The notes below the pieces were generated by a model that made no database searches, was not told the DNA's origin, and was given only the letters and a program-made list of their open reading frames with translations. From JANWXD01 sp037446115 (lineage in GTDB: Bacteria > Acidobacteriota > Terriglobia > Bryobacterales > Bryobacteraceae), in assembly GCA_037446115.1 (NCBI GenBank), contig JBBIJF010000009.1, forward strand, positions 1-64,000: 64,000 nucleotides of DNA. Direction: 5' to 3'. The position numbers and the translations under genes were made by a program. Position 1 is the first letter of the stretch; every line of letters begins with the position of its first letter. Below are positions 27,372 to 39,778 of the stretch, one piece after another.

Positions 27372-30290
27372 TCAGAACGTGCGGCCGATGGTAAAGCGGA
27401 ACGTGCGGCGCTGCTCGAAGAACGGCAGGGGGGTGCCGAAGTCGGTCACGGCCTTCAAAAACGTGGCCTGGTTGGGGAACGCAGAGCGGTCCAGTACGAT
27501 GGGGGGCTGCAACCACGTGCGCGTGATGGTGGGATTATAGGCCCAGTAGAGCCGGAAGGGAGCGTTCACCACGGGCATCAGGACCTGGAGTTCCAGCCCG
27601 GTCGAGGTCCGGATCCTCTGGGTGTCCCGGGCGACGATCGCCCGGCCGTCGAAGCCGGCTTGCGGAAACTTAGAGTTGAGTTCCGTCAGGCGTCCCTCAT
27701 TCAGCCGCAGTTGACCGGGGAAGCTGACCCGGTTGAGGCCCGCGTCAAAGAAGGCCGCCAGCGTCACCGGGCCGGCGATGGGGATGCGGTACTCGATGTT
27801 GCCGACCGCCTGCGTGTCGCCGCCGACAAAAACCGGTGTGTAGACCGGAATGCGCTGGGTCACGGCCTCAAAAACTTCTTGCCCATCCCGAATCACTTTC
27901 TGGGTACGCGCCGAACCGTCATCGTTGAGGACCACCACAGCTCTTTCGTCAGGAACAAAGGCCCATGGGCTGACGCCCCAGATTTCGAAGCCCCGGACGT
28001 CCTGCTCGCCGCCCATGTAAAAGCGGCTGAACGGAGGCGCCAGTTTGCCGCCGTAGCCCGTCACGAAGCTGCCCATCAAGCGCATGCCGATGACATGACC
28101 CTTCTTGAGGCCGCCACGGAAGTACGTCGTGGAAATCGTGGGCCGGATCATGTTGACGTTGCCGCCCAGGATGCTACCGGCGAACTCCGTGGCGATGAAC
28201 AGGCTCTTACCCGCCGTGGGCGTAAGGGGATGATTGACCGTATTGTACGAATAAGACGGAATGATTTTGCTCGTGCGGATCCCGGTGAGCGAGTTGGGAC
28301 CTCCAAGGCCCTGGAAATTCAGGTACTGGAAATACGTCTGGGATGCCGAAGTGAGCGTGGTGATGTTGGACACATCATAGCCGTAAGTCAAGCCCACGCG
28401 CGCAAACGTCCGGCGGAGCGGATAGCTGGTAAATACGGTGAAGCCGTGGCCGTTGGAGACGTAGTTGAGCAGGTTGTCCTTGCCCAAGGCTTCGAAAATG
28501 GGGATGAGGTTGCGCCCCGACAACAGGGAAACCTCCCGCCCCTGATCGAAGTTGAAGCGCTGGGTGTAAACGGTGAAGCCGAGCTGGATCGGACGGTCCA
28601 GGAAGTAAGGCTCGGTGAAGCCGAACGAGACGCTCCGGATCCGATCCCCGAGCTGCGAGTCCAGGCTTAAGGTTTCCCCCAGCCCCAGGAAGTTGTTGGT
28701 CGAATAATTGAATCCGATGAAGCTGCCGGCGATGCCCGAAACGCCCCCTTGCAGCCCCACCGAGTTCTTGCCCCGCTCCTTCACCTTCAGGGTGATGTCC
28801 ACCGTGTTGGTGCGTGTGTCCCGCTTGATGTCGGCCGCCTCCTCCTGCTTGAGCATCTCAAAGTAGCCCAGCTGGTTCAGCCGCAAAATGCTCAGCTCCC
28901 ACAGCCGCGTGTTGAACATGTCCCCTTCATCCAGCAGCAGTTCCCGCCGGATCACCTTGTCGCGCGTCGTCGTGTTGCCCTGAAAATCAATCCGCCGCAC
29001 GATGAACTGCTTGCCTTCGTCAATGTTGAGCACCAGGTTGAGCCGGTCCGAGTTCGGCAGCAGCTCAAAATCCGGCTCCGGCACCATGTCAATGTAGCCG
29101 AACTGCCCGTACAGCTTGCGGAGTTCCTCCAGACCCTTGCGCAGCTTGGCCGTGGAGAAAATGTCGCCCGGCCGCATCTGAAACACGTCCTGCCCGATCA
29201 GCTCCGGCGTGCGGAACAGCTTCATGCCCACAAAGTTGATCCGGTTCAGACGGTAGCGTCGCCCCTCCTCCAGCTGCACCCTCACATCCGCCCGCTTGCC
29301 CGGCCGGTTGGGATAAAACAGCGGCACGCGGAACCACCCTCCCCCCACGTCCCGCACCGTCACCTTGTGCTCCAGAGCCTTGGCCGTGAAATAGCCGCGC
29401 TCCTGATAGAAATTCCGCACCCGGTCCTTGTCCTCTTCCAGCTTGCTCAGATCGTAGGCCTTCGCAAACAGACTCTCAAACAGGATCGAACGCGGAATCC
29501 CGATGGGCCGCAGGTTCTTCATGGCCCGGATCACCGCGCGATCCGAAAACGCCCGGTTGCCTTCAATGTCAATCTTGCCCACCTTCACCTTGGGCCCTTC
29601 TTTGACCCGGAAGGTCACCTCCAAAGAGGCCGGCGGAATGCGCCGCAGCTCCGGCTCCACTTCCGCAAACTGGCGGCCGCGCTCCGCCAGAAACTCCTGC
29701 AGCACCACCTTGGCCCGCTGCACCTTGTTGGGCTCGTACATGGACTCCACCGTCAGGCCCACGCGCCGCTCCTTGAACCGGTCCAGAATCTCGGACACCG
29801 TCACGGACTTGATGCCCTCGTATTTGATGGAGCGCACCATCTGCCGCTCCTGCAGCACGAACCGCACGATCTGCCCCGTCTTGCCCGGCTCCACTTCCAG
29901 GCGGATGTCATCGAACCGGCCCGTGTTCCACAGCGCCATGAAGTCCCGCCGGAGCACGTCCTCATCCAGCTTGTCGCCCCGCCGGGAGAAGATCATGGCC
30001 CGCAGGGTGTCGGCCGGCACGCGCCGCGCCCCGCGAAACTCGATGGCTTCAATCACGTTCTCCACTTTGGCGGGCGGCGGGGCTTCTGCCGCCGGTTTGG
30101 GCGCCTCGAACGGTGAGGGCGGCTGCTGGCCGGGCTGGGGACGCGGAGCCTGCGGCTGGGCTTCCTCGGCGGGCCGAACCGGTTCGAAGGGGTTGGGAGG
30201 CTTCGGCTTCTCCGGTTGCTGGGCACCGGCCAAGGCCGCCCAAACGCAGGCGCAGGTGAACGCTGCGCCGGAGAGCCTGATGAGTCTCAT
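27372..30290 (-). CDS. bamA: BamA outer membrane protein assembly factor (full length)
   Basis: A 972-residue central subunit of the BAM complex. Signal peptide MRLIRLSGAAFTCACVWAAL, a Pro/Gln-rich linker to about residue 75, POTRA repeats to about 520 (VIEAIEFRGARRVPADTLRA, KVGKIDIEGNRAF, YRLNRINFVGMKLFR, FIVRRIDFQGNTTTRDKVI), and a C-terminal 16-strand barrel with the lid-loop motif VRGFEIWG and a terminal Phe (FTIGRTF). ATG 30290 has AGGAAAG 7 nt upstream; 30326 is a longer but worse start. It leads a bamA-skp unit. The segment 28658-30139 is duplicated at the window start. Confidence 0.97.
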   Translation of the reverse strand: MRLIRLSGAAFTCACVWAALAGAQQPEKPKPPNPFEPVRPAEEAQPQAPRPQPGQQPPSPFEAPKPAAEAPPPAKVENVIEAIEFRGARRVPADTLRAMIFSRRGDKLDEDVLRRDFMALWNTGRFDDIRLEVEPGKTGQIVRFVLQERQMVRSIKYEGIKSVTVSEILDRFKERRVGLTVESMYEPNKVQRAKVVLQEFLAERGRQFAEVEPELRRIPPASLEVTFRVKEGPKVKVGKIDIEGNRAFSDRAVIRAMKNLRPIGIPRSILFESLFAKAYDLSKLEEDKDRVRNFYQERGYFTAKALEHKVTVRDVGGGWFRVPLFYPNRPGKRADVRVQLEEGRRYRLNRINFVGMKLFRTPELIGQDVFQMRPGDIFSTAKLRKGLEELRKLYGQFGYIDMVPEPDFELLPNSDRLNLVLNIDEGKQFIVRRIDFQGNTTTRDKVIRRELLLDEGDMFNTRLWELSILRLNQLGYFEMLKQEEAADIKRDTRTNTVDITLKVKERGKNSVGLQGGVSGIAGSFIGFNYSTNNFLGLGETLSLDSQLGDRIRSVSFGFTEPYFLDRPIQLGFTVYTQRFNFDQGREVSLLSGRNLIPIFEALGKDNLLNYVSNGHGFTVFTSYPLRRTFARVGLTYGYDVSNITTLTSASQTYFQYLNFQGLGGPNSLTGIRTSKIIPSYSYNTVNHPLTPTAGKSLFIATEFAGSILGGNVNMIRPTISTTYFRGGLKKGHVIGMRLMGSFVTGYGGKLAPPFSRFYMGGEQDVRGFEIWGVSPWAFVPDERAVVVLNDDGSARTQKVIRDGQEVFEAVTQRIPVYTPVFVGGDTQAVGNIEYRIPIAGPVTLAAFFDAGLNRVSFPGQLRLNEGRLTELNSKFPQAGFDGRAIVARDTQRIRTSTGLELQVLMPVVNAPFRLYWAYNPTITRTWLQPPIVLDRSAFPNQATFLKAVTDFGTPLPFFEQRRTFRFTIGRTF
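28658..30139. repeat. Long direct repeat, copy B (bamA internal segment)
   Basis: Partner of 1-1482, with no mismatch found over 1,482 bp. It covers the linker end (QPGQQPPSPFEAPKP), all POTRA repeats and the first barrel strands. Identity ends abruptly at 30140. Confidence 0.93.
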
Positions 30291-30596
30291 CGGGTGCTTT
30301 CCTGGTCTCTTCCGACTTTCGGCCAAACAGGAGACGTGCGTGCAGCCCCTCAGGTTTCCCGGATTCTCTTGCGACCTCAGACTGCGCGCGAAGTCTCATT
30401 CTAGCTGATCCCCGGGGATGCCAACAATGCGCCGCGTCAATTGGCCGGATACACTTGTGAATCCTTTCTTATCCCACCGAGCGGAGCCACCGCCGGCAGG
30501 CGGATTCCCGGAGGGTGCGAGTCACGGCTCGATTCTCGCCCACGGAACGGTGCGCGTGTCTTGCTTGCCGCTTTGCTAGAGTGATCAGTTGCACCT
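30291..30596. promoter_or_regulatory. Divergent intergenic region between bamA and purE
   Basis: 306 bp without a gene. On the minus strand TAGAAT (30401-30406) is a fair -10 box for bamA, but the matching -35 is weak. ATCCCCGGGGAT around 30408-30419 is a 12-bp palindrome. Nothing clear was seen for purE. Confidence 0.35.
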
Positions 30597-31103
30597 ATGA
30601 CGCGAACTCCTCAGCCGACCGTGGCGCCCCTTGTGGCGATCATGATGGGAAGCAAGTCCGACTGGGAGACCATGAAGCACGCCGCCGAGACGCTGGACCG
30701 GTTCGGCGTCCCACACGAGTGTCGCGTGCTGTCGGCCCACCGGACACCGCAGCAAACCGCCGAGTACGCCGGGCAGGCCGAGCTCCGGGGAATCGAAGTC
30801 ATCATTGCGGCCGCAGGCGGGGCCGCCCATTTGGCCGGAGTGGTGGCAGCGCACACTCTTCTGCCCGTGCTCGGCGTGCCGATCGAGAGCCCTTCGTTAA
30901 AAGGCCTGGACTCTCTTCTTTCCATGGTGCAGATGCCGGGAGGCATTCCGGTCGGGACGCTGGCGATCGGCAAAGCGGGCGCGATCAATGCGGCATTGCT
31001 GGCAGTGGCCATCCTGGCCAACCGGCGTCCGGAACTTCGCGAAAAGCTTCGCACCTTCCGCGAGGAACAGGCCCGCAAAGTCCTGCAAGAGAAGGTATCC
31101 TGA
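30597..31103 (+). CDS. purE: N5-carboxyaminoimidazole ribonucleotide mutase
   Basis: Class I PurE, moving CO2 from N5-CAIR to C4 in purine synthesis. 168 residues, with MMGSKSDWETMKHAAETL (active-site Ser-Asp), VLSAHRTPQQT and AAAGGAAHLAGVVAAHT, and the MPGGIPVGTLAIGKAGAINAA block, all standard for the family. No purK is adjacent. It is followed 63 bp later by comEC in the same direction. Confidence 0.97.
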   Translation: MTRTPQPTVAPLVAIMMGSKSDWETMKHAAETLDRFGVPHECRVLSAHRTPQQTAEYAGQAELRGIEVIIAAAGGAAHLAGVVAAHTLLPVLGVPIESPSLKGLDSLLSMVQMPGGIPVGTLAIGKAGAINAALLAVAILANRRPELREKLRTFREEQARKVLQEKVS

Positions 31104-31166
31104 TCGCAGGAGAGAGACCCCCGGGAGAAATTGTCCGGCGCGCGGCCCACTTACTAAGAGAAGGCC

Positions 31167-33710
31167 GTGCGCGAACCTCTTCTGTTGCCTGCCGTGGCCC
31201 TGGCCGCAGGCATCGCCGTTTCGCGCCTGATTCCGTTCACGTCCGCGGAACTGACACCCCGGATTGCTGCTCTGGCCCTGCTGGCTTGGATCGCCGCCCG
31301 GCGCCGGTCTGTCCGGCTGGCGTGGATTTCGGTTTGCCTGGCGGTGTTCTTTGCCGGGATCTGGCTCGAGCGGAGCCGCCGCCCCGGGCCGCCCCCTGAG
31401 CTCGACGCCGGCCCCCGTGAAGTCGTCATCGTAGAAGGCTGCGTGGTCGAACCGCCGGTCATTTTTGCAGATCGCCAGCGCTTCGTGCTGGAACTGGCCC
31501 CGCAGGCGCGAGCCCAAGTGACGCTGTACGGGAAAGAGACCGAGCGGCCGCCGTCGCTCGGCTACGGGCAGCGGGTGGAGCTGCAAGCCCGCCTGCGACG
31601 GCCGCGCAACTACGGCAATCCGGGGTCGTTCGACTACGAGAGGTACCTGGCGCGGCAGCACATCTACTGGCTTGCCTCGGCCCGCGCAACAACCGTGCGG
31701 GTCCTTCCCGGCTCGTGCGGGAGCCGTCTCTGGAGTGCAGCCTACCGCGCACGGGCGACGGCGATCGACCGCCTGGACTCCCTGTACCGGGGCAGCCCGT
31801 ATGCGGCCGGCATGATGCGCGCCATCCTGGTGGGAGACAAGGCTCGCCTGGAGCGGGTGTGGTCGGACACGTTTCGTCTCACCGGAACCTATCACGTCAT
31901 CGTGATCTCGGGCTTGCACCTGGCCGCCTTCGCGGCCGTGTTTCTGTTCCTGATTCGTGTGCTCAGCCTGCCTCAGGGCCCGGCCTTCTCGCTGACGGCC
32001 TTCTGCGCATGGGCCTACGCCCTCGTGACGGGCGCCGAGACTCCGGTGCTGCGGGCTGCGGGCGGGCTCACGCTGTACTTGATCGCGCGCTATTTCTATC
32101 GGCGGCCGCGCGTGCTGAACTTGCTGGCTGCGGTCGCGATCGTATTCCTGGGCTGGGATCCTCACCAGCTGTTCGATGCGAGCTTCCAGCTTTCGTTCTT
32201 GTGCGTACTGGCCATCGGGGCGCTAGCGGTGCCGTTGCTGGAGCAGACGTCTGCGCCGCTGGCCCGGGGCCTTGCGGATTTGCCGAACCGCGAGCGTGAC
32301 GTCCATCTGGCTCCGCGGGTGGCGCAATTTCGTGTGGAACTGCGCTTGATCGCTGAGACGCTCCGACTCCTGGTGCGACTTCCGGAACGATATACGTTGG
32401 CGATGCTCTCCGGGGGGCTGCGGCTGGTGTTCTACGCCTATGAACTGCTGGTCGTTTCGGCGGCCACCCAGGCAGGCTTAGCCCTGCCCATGGCCGTTTA
32501 TTTCCACCGGCTGTCGTGGTCCGGCTTGTCGGCCAACCTGCTGGTGGTGCCCCTGATGTCTCTCGTGGTGCCGCTTGGACTCGTGGCGGTACTGACGGGT
32601 TCCGAGGCGGTGGCGCGCGCAGCCGGAGTGCTTCTGGAGGCTTCCAGATACGTCGTGGAATGGCATGCGGCGCGGGAACCGGCGTGGCGTGTGCCGGGCC
32701 CGCCGCTGTGGCTGGGAGTTGCGCTGGCCGCCTCGCTGGTTCTGATCGCGTGCACGCTGCGCCGCGGCGGCAAATGGCGCGCAGCGGTCCTCGCCCCGTT
32801 CGGACTGTCGCTGGCGCTTCTGGTCTGGCACCCGTTCCCGGCCCAGCTCGCCGCCGGCGTCTTGGAGCTGACCGCCGTTGACGTCGGGCAAGGCGATGGA
32901 CTTTTCCTGGCCTTTCCGGAAGGGCAGTTGATGGTGGTAGACGCCGGAGGGGTGCCGCAATTTCTCCGGCAGTCGCGTTTCGACACGGGAGAACAGATTC
33001 TGGCGCCCTACCTCTGGAGCCGTTCCATCCGCCGCCTGGACGTTCTGGTCATGTCGCACGCCCACGAGGATCATATGGGCGGGCTCCGCGCCCTCATCCG
33101 TGACTTCCATCCCAGGGAACTGTGGTACGGAGCCGCGCCGGAAACCGAAGCGTGGAGAGGGTTGCGGAATGCGGCCTGGCAGGCGGGCGTGCGGTTGCGA
33201 CAGCTCCGTACGGGACAGCAGTTGCGTTTCGGCGGAGCGCAGATCGACGTGTTGGCGCCGCCGCCCGATTACCGGCCCGCCGAGCGGCCCCGCAACGACG
33301 ATTCCCTGGTGCTCCGGGTGACTTACAAAGGGCGCTCGTTGCTGCTGGCCGGGGACGCAGAACGCCGCACGGAGCGATTTCTCCTCCAGGGGGGATTGCT
33401 CTCCCGAAGCGATGTGCTCAAGGTGGCGCATCACGGCAGTCGCACGTCCACTAGTGAGGCTTTCCTCGATCAGATCTCACCGGTGTTCGCCGTGATCTCG
33501 GCCGGAAAAGACAACCTGTACGGGTATCCGCACCCGGAGGTCTCCGCGCGGCTGCGCGCCAGGCGGGTGACGACGCTCGGTACGGATGAGTGGGGCCTGA
33601 TCACGTTGCGCACGGACGGCCGGCGGTGGGAACTGAACACGCACCGGTGGTCCAAGGCTTTGTGGCACCCGATGCCAGGCTGGTTGACGCCGCTGGAGGG
33701 CACGCCCTGA
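31167..33710 (+). CDS. comEC: ComEC/Rec2-type DNA-uptake channel
   Basis: An 847-residue inner-membrane protein that moves single-stranded DNA into the cytosol during transformation. It has an N-terminal membrane pair and OB-like DUF4131 region (1-190), the polytopic competence domain (TYHVIVISGLHLAAFAAVF at about 250, ten or so hydrophobic helices to about 560) and a C-terminal metallo-beta-lactamase domain with VDVGQGDGLFLAFPEG and the HxHxDH motif in MSHAHEDHMGG. GTG 31167 follows AAGAGAAGG. All three domains are present, so natural competence is plausible, though no other com or pil gene is in the window. Confidence 0.95.
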   Translation: MREPLLLPAVALAAGIAVSRLIPFTSAELTPRIAALALLAWIAARRRSVRLAWISVCLAVFFAGIWLERSRRPGPPPELDAGPREVVIVEGCVVEPPVIFADRQRFVLELAPQARAQVTLYGKETERPPSLGYGQRVELQARLRRPRNYGNPGSFDYERYLARQHIYWLASARATTVRVLPGSCGSRLWSAAYRARATAIDRLDSLYRGSPYAAGMMRAILVGDKARLERVWSDTFRLTGTYHVIVISGLHLAAFAAVFLFLIRVLSLPQGPAFSLTAFCAWAYALVTGAETPVLRAAGGLTLYLIARYFYRRPRVLNLLAAVAIVFLGWDPHQLFDASFQLSFLCVLAIGALAVPLLEQTSAPLARGLADLPNRERDVHLAPRVAQFRVELRLIAETLRLLVRLPERYTLAMLSGGLRLVFYAYELLVVSAATQAGLALPMAVYFHRLSWSGLSANLLVVPLMSLVVPLGLVAVLTGSEAVARAAGVLLEASRYVVEWHAAREPAWRVPGPPLWLGVALAASLVLIACTLRRGGKWRAAVLAPFGLSLALLVWHPFPAQLAAGVLELTAVDVGQGDGLFLAFPEGQLMVVDAGGVPQFLRQSRFDTGEQILAPYLWSRSIRRLDVLVMSHAHEDHMGGLRALIRDFHPRELWYGAAPETEAWRGLRNAAWQAGVRLRQLRTGQQLRFGGAQIDVLAPPPDYRPAERPRNDDSLVLRVTYKGRSLLLAGDAERRTERFLLQGGLLSRSDVLKVAHHGSRTSTSEAFLDQISPVFAVISAGKDNLYGYPHPEVSARLRARRVTTLGTDEWGLITLRTDGRRWELNTHRWSKALWHPMPGWLTPLEGTP

Positions 33711-33736
33711 CGGATTTTGTCCGAAGCCAGGCGCCG

Positions 33737-34021
33737 TTAGCTGACGGCGGAAGCGGCCTTGAGGATCTGGTAGACGTTCCAGAGGACGATCGCGGCAAAG
33801 ACGTAGTTGACCCAATGGATGACGTTCATGCGCCGTTTCCAGACGCAATAGCCGCCCAAAACGAAACCAATCAGCTTGACCACCGTGAGCCCGCCCACAG
33901 TGTCGATTTGCATCAGCCACCGGGCAAACGGGCTCATTTCGACTCCGCCCATACGCAACCCGGCAAGGGTGGTCATGAAATCCAGAACTTGCAAGAGGAA
34001 AAACAGCTCAATGGGGTTCAT
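33737..34021 (-). CDS. Small membrane protein, DUF5658-like
   Basis: 94 residues with three hydrophobic helices: about 4-22 (IELFFLLQVLDFMTTLAGL), 42-60 and 68-88. The LDFMTTLAGLRMGGVEMSPFARWL pattern (Asp in helix one, Glu-x-Ser-Pro before the next) recalls DUF5658. Function unknown. ATG 34021 is preferred because the first helix follows it at once; 34054 only adds a polar stretch. It is convergent with comEC and divergent from the ABC gene. Confidence 0.65.
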   Translation of the reverse strand: MNPIELFFLLQVLDFMTTLAGLRMGGVEMSPFARWLMQIDTVGGLTVVKLIGFVLGGYCVWKRRMNVIHWVNYVFAAIVLWNVYQILKAASAVS

Positions 34022-34210
34022 TGCCCTCTCCCTCGGCGCCGCATGCCCCTCCAACGCCTCCTGGAACCATCGTGCTAGCAGTGTCCCAATTGTCTCACCT
34101 TTTCAGGAATCGGGCGTGACAGACCGCGGCTGTAGCCCTAGGCCTCGCCGTAGCTGCTCCGTTTTTCCCTCGCCTGCCGTGGTAGCGTAGAAGTAGAGGC
34201 AGCACAGAGC

Positions 34211-34961
34211 GTGGGAGGCAACGGCGACATCGCCATCCGGACAGAGCATCTGGCCAAGAGCTATCGCTCCGGTCCGGACGAGCTGGTTGTTTTTGCCGAC
34301 CTCAACCTCACGGTGCACCGTGGGGAGCGCCTGGCCGTGGTGGGCGAATCCGGGGCGGGCAAGTCCACGCTGCTGCATCTGTTGGGCGGTCTGGACAGGC
34401 CGTCGGGGGGTAAGATATACTTCGGATCGAAAGAGATCACCGCACTGGCCGATTCCGAGCTTGCGGAGTTTCGGAACCGGCAGATCGGTTTTGTGTGGCA
34501 GATTCACTGCCTGCTGCCGGAGTTTACGGCGCTGGAGAATGTGATGATGCCGCTGCTGATCCGAGGTGCGAGCCATGCAGAGGCGGCGGAGGCTGCGCGG
34601 CTACGGCTGGAGGAGGTGGGCTTGGGGGCTCGGCTGTCACACCGTGCCGGCGAACTTTCCGGGGGCGAGCAGCAACGGGTGGCGCTCGCGCGCGCTTTGG
34701 TCGGCAAACCAGCGTTCCTTCTTGCCGACGAGCCCACCGGGAATCTGGACTTCAGGACCGGTGAGATGATCATTGCCTTGCTGGGCCACCTGCACCGGTC
34801 CCACGGACTGACCTCTGTCTATGTCACTCACAACCTCTCCTTCGCCAGACGCTGCGACCGGGTTCTCAAGCTGGAAGCGGGTTGTTTGACCCCCGTGGCG
34901 GCCGGAGCCCCGGTCTTCGAACCGGTGCTGGAGGCTGGAAGTTTCAAGGACGAAAATCCGT

Positions 34962-34969
<8 letters not shown>
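34211..34969 (+). CDS. ABC transporter ATPase, LolD/MacB-like
   Basis: A 252-residue nucleotide-binding subunit: Walker A GESGAGKST (about residue 44), Q-loop in FVWQIHCLLPEF, signature LSGGEQQRVALARAL, Walker B FLLADEPTGNLD and the H-loop His in YVTHNL. The sequence is of the LolD class, which powers lipoprotein release or MacB-type export. No LolC/E or FtsX-like permease is nearby, so its partner must be encoded elsewhere. GTG 34211 is the assigned start. Its last 8 nt overlap clpC, an odd pairing that implies co-expression. Confidence 0.9.
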
Positions 34970-37424
<2,455 letters not shown>

Positions 37425-37467
37425 GGTCCGGTAGGATCAGCCGCACACCGGGTGCCGTCGCAAAAAT

Positions 37468-37542
37468 GGTGCCACACCAGGCTGACGGATTTTCTCCGAC
37501 GGATTTTCTCAAAAGTGGTGCCATACCAGGCTGACAGGTTTT
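37468..37542. repeat. Two tandem copies of a short dispersed repeat
   Basis: GGTGCCAYACCAGG followed by CTGAC plus a short GG(A/T)TTTT run occurs at 37468-37493 and, slightly diverged, at 37517-37542; a third copy is at 53803-53828. A CGGATTTTCTC unit is also doubled between the first two. The core TGGTGCCATACCA has a small inverted repeat (TGGT/ACCA). The copies fill the gap between convergent clpC and the YcaO gene. Confidence 0.75.
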
Positions 37543-37553
37543 CAGACAGGGTT

Positions 37554-39761
37554 TCAGATGAGGAGGTGGGCGGGGTTCAACTCTTCTTCGCGCTTTGGCA
37601 CCGCCAGCCAGCCGAGCTCCACCGGAACCGTGTAAAGTCGCCCAGGCGCGAAACGCGCCCAGAAGGGCCGTAAACCCGGCGCCAGGACCTTCACGACAGG
37701 TAATTCCACATCGCTCCGGCTCTGATCGAGCACGAGAACTTCCATGCCTTTGCCACGCAGGAGTTCCGCGGAGGCTTCAATGTCTCCAAGCAGATCGGTT
37801 CCGTCCACGCGAACATAGTCGGAGGGCCGTCGCGCCGGCTGCGTTTCATCGGGCAACAGGTACTGCGTCTCGGTGATTTCTTCTGTTGCCAGGCGGCGCC
37901 GTCGCCCTTCGAGCAGCACCGGCAGAAACTGATTCATTTCGCTGAGCGCGCGGGAGACCGCAATCTCGGGATCGAAGTGGGCCCCGAATCCGAGCACAAA
38001 GTTGGGGGCGCCGCTTCCGCGCTTCCAGGAGACGGCGGCCATGGCCGGGACGCCGAGGTCGGCCGTTACGTCCAGAACCCAGACCTGCCGGCCTAACCGA
38101 GCGTGATAGGCCTGCACTGCCTCGAAAAACGCGGAGCTGAAACTTCCGAGGTCTACGGCCGGGCGCCGCACCCGGTTGTACCACCAAAGCGCCACCGAGT
38201 CGCGTTCGATCAGTTCGAGCAAGCCCTGGAGGATTGCATCTTCCAGGCTGGTGCCCGCGGCATTGCCGTTGGAATCCGCACGGCAGAAATCGTGCTCGGC
38301 ATGAACCGGGTAGTTGTAATAGCAGTAGGCGGCCGGCACATACTTGTGGCGGCGGTGCGTGAGGGACCACACCGGGACCCACTCGACACGACGATGTTCA
38401 TCGAACGGTTCGGGCACCCAGTTGAAGTCCCCTTCCCGGCGGTTCCATACCTCGCGTGCCGCGTACTGGGCGGCGCTGAAGCCCATGCACGAGTTCGGAT
38501 GCACTGCCGCCTCACCCAGCTCGGCCGCTGCGGCGGTGATGCGAAATTCGTCGCCGCGGAACACGCCGCAGTACCGTTCCAATGCTTCACACAAAGCGCT
38601 GGTGCGGGCCTGTGCCGCCGTCGCGCCCTTCCCCAGGCTCTTGCGGCCGAACAGCCACGGAAACGCTACGGCAAGCTGATGGCGGAGCCAAAAATTGTTC
38701 CCCGCAGTCCAAACGTGAATCCGGCCGCCGTTGCCTGCATCAAAGGGCTCCAGATACTCGACGACGCCCGTCAACGGGCTTACCTGATGTCTGAGGCGCT
38801 CGTAGGTCACTTCGGGGGGAACTGCGCGGTGGCCCCCATCGGTGGTGTAAAGCTTGGGGCGCGGCCGAAGTTCCGGTGCGGCCGGGGGCACCCCGGCGCG
38901 GTCCCGCTCGCCGCAAACGGGGCAGGCGCTGTATCGCGCCACCGCATGGCGGTCCAGCCGGGCGCTCCGGCAATCAAAGGTGAGCACGCTGCCCGCCAGA
39001 GCGCTCCGCTCAGGTTCGACGATCCACTTAGCGATCTCGAGCGCGGCAATGTGACACGCAGCCGCGTAGCCTTCGTCGCCGCCGCAAGCGGTCTGAAGTT
39101 GTACCGCGCCGAGTGCTCGGATCCGAGTCGCAGTCTGCCGGGACCGGTTCTGGCGCAGCCGCTGTGCCAGACATTCCCAGCAGGCCGTTGCGGGGAGCCG
39201 GAACACCGGACCGAGCCAGCTTACGGGTCCCGAGAGCTTCAGGGGCGCCCAGGCGAGCCGCTCAGAAGCCGCCAGGCGGTTGACTTCCTCGAGCGACTCG
39301 TCAAGATAATCGTCCACCAGAACGAGGAGGAGCTCAGCGTTCCCGGCGGCGCTGACGCCGGCGGAATTCAGCGCTTCTCGGAGCACCTTCTCTGTCTGGG
39401 CGCGCCCGGAAGACCGAATCGCAACGGGTGCCGCCGCCAGACGCCTCCGGGCGGCTGCGGCCTCCAGCCCCATCGCGTCCCAGAGCAGCAAGTCTGCGCC
39501 TTCCTCGCCGCAGTCTCCTTCCGTGAGATAGCCCTCCCGTTCCAATTGGGTCACGCCGAACTCGATGTCGAGCGCGGTGAAGCCCTCAGCGAGTGCTTCT
39601 GCAATCTGAGCCAGATCTCGGCTTCCGTCTAGCATCGGGGCGAGGGCCGCGTAAAGTCTTCCGCGAATCACAACCGGCTCCCCGTCCGCAAGGAGAACCA
39701 CGGTCTCCGGACCGACGAGGCTCACGGCGTAATGGCGCCGGAAACGGGGCCTTTGCAGCAT
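37554..39761 (-). CDS. Fused YcaO cyclodehydratase (TOMM azoline synthase)
   Basis: A 735-residue enzyme predicted to activate precursor backbone amides with ATP and cyclise Cys/Ser/Thr to azolines. Residues 1-80 form a winged-helix-like recognition region (DGEPVVIRGRLYAALAPMLD, ITQLEREGYL pattern); 90-310 an E1-like cyclodehydratase domain lacking the NTP motif, with a probable Zn site (CWEC about 193, CPVCGE about 290); 330-735 the YcaO domain with SLGKGATAAQARTSALCEAL and LLELIERDSVALWW, the ATP/Mg-binding blocks of the family. The C-terminus ends ELNPAHLLI rather than the PxPxP tail of many azoline-forming members. It follows the Oar-like gene by 17 bp on the same strand, so they form one unit. 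Confidence 0.9.
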   Translation of the reverse strand: MLQRPRFRRHYAVSLVGPETVVLLADGEPVVIRGRLYAALAPMLDGSRDLAQIAEALAEGFTALDIEFGVTQLEREGYLTEGDCGEEGADLLLWDAMGLEAAAARRRLAAAPVAIRSSGRAQTEKVLREALNSAGVSAAGNAELLLVLVDDYLDESLEEVNRLAASERLAWAPLKLSGPVSWLGPVFRLPATACWECLAQRLRQNRSRQTATRIRALGAVQLQTACGGDEGYAAACHIAALEIAKWIVEPERSALAGSVLTFDCRSARLDRHAVARYSACPVCGERDRAGVPPAAPELRPRPKLYTTDGGHRAVPPEVTYERLRHQVSPLTGVVEYLEPFDAGNGGRIHVWTAGNNFWLRHQLAVAFPWLFGRKSLGKGATAAQARTSALCEALERYCGVFRGDEFRITAAAAELGEAAVHPNSCMGFSAAQYAAREVWNRREGDFNWVPEPFDEHRRVEWVPVWSLTHRRHKYVPAAYCYYNYPVHAEHDFCRADSNGNAAGTSLEDAILQGLLELIERDSVALWWYNRVRRPAVDLGSFSSAFFEAVQAYHARLGRQVWVLDVTADLGVPAMAAVSWKRGSGAPNFVLGFGAHFDPEIAVSRALSEMNQFLPVLLEGRRRRLATEEITETQYLLPDETQPARRPSDYVRVDGTDLLGDIEASAELLRGKGMEVLVLDQSRSDVELPVVKVLAPGLRPFWARFAPGRLYTVPVELGWLAVPKREEELNPAHLLI

Positions 39762-39778
39762 CTCGGCCGGGCTCCGGA

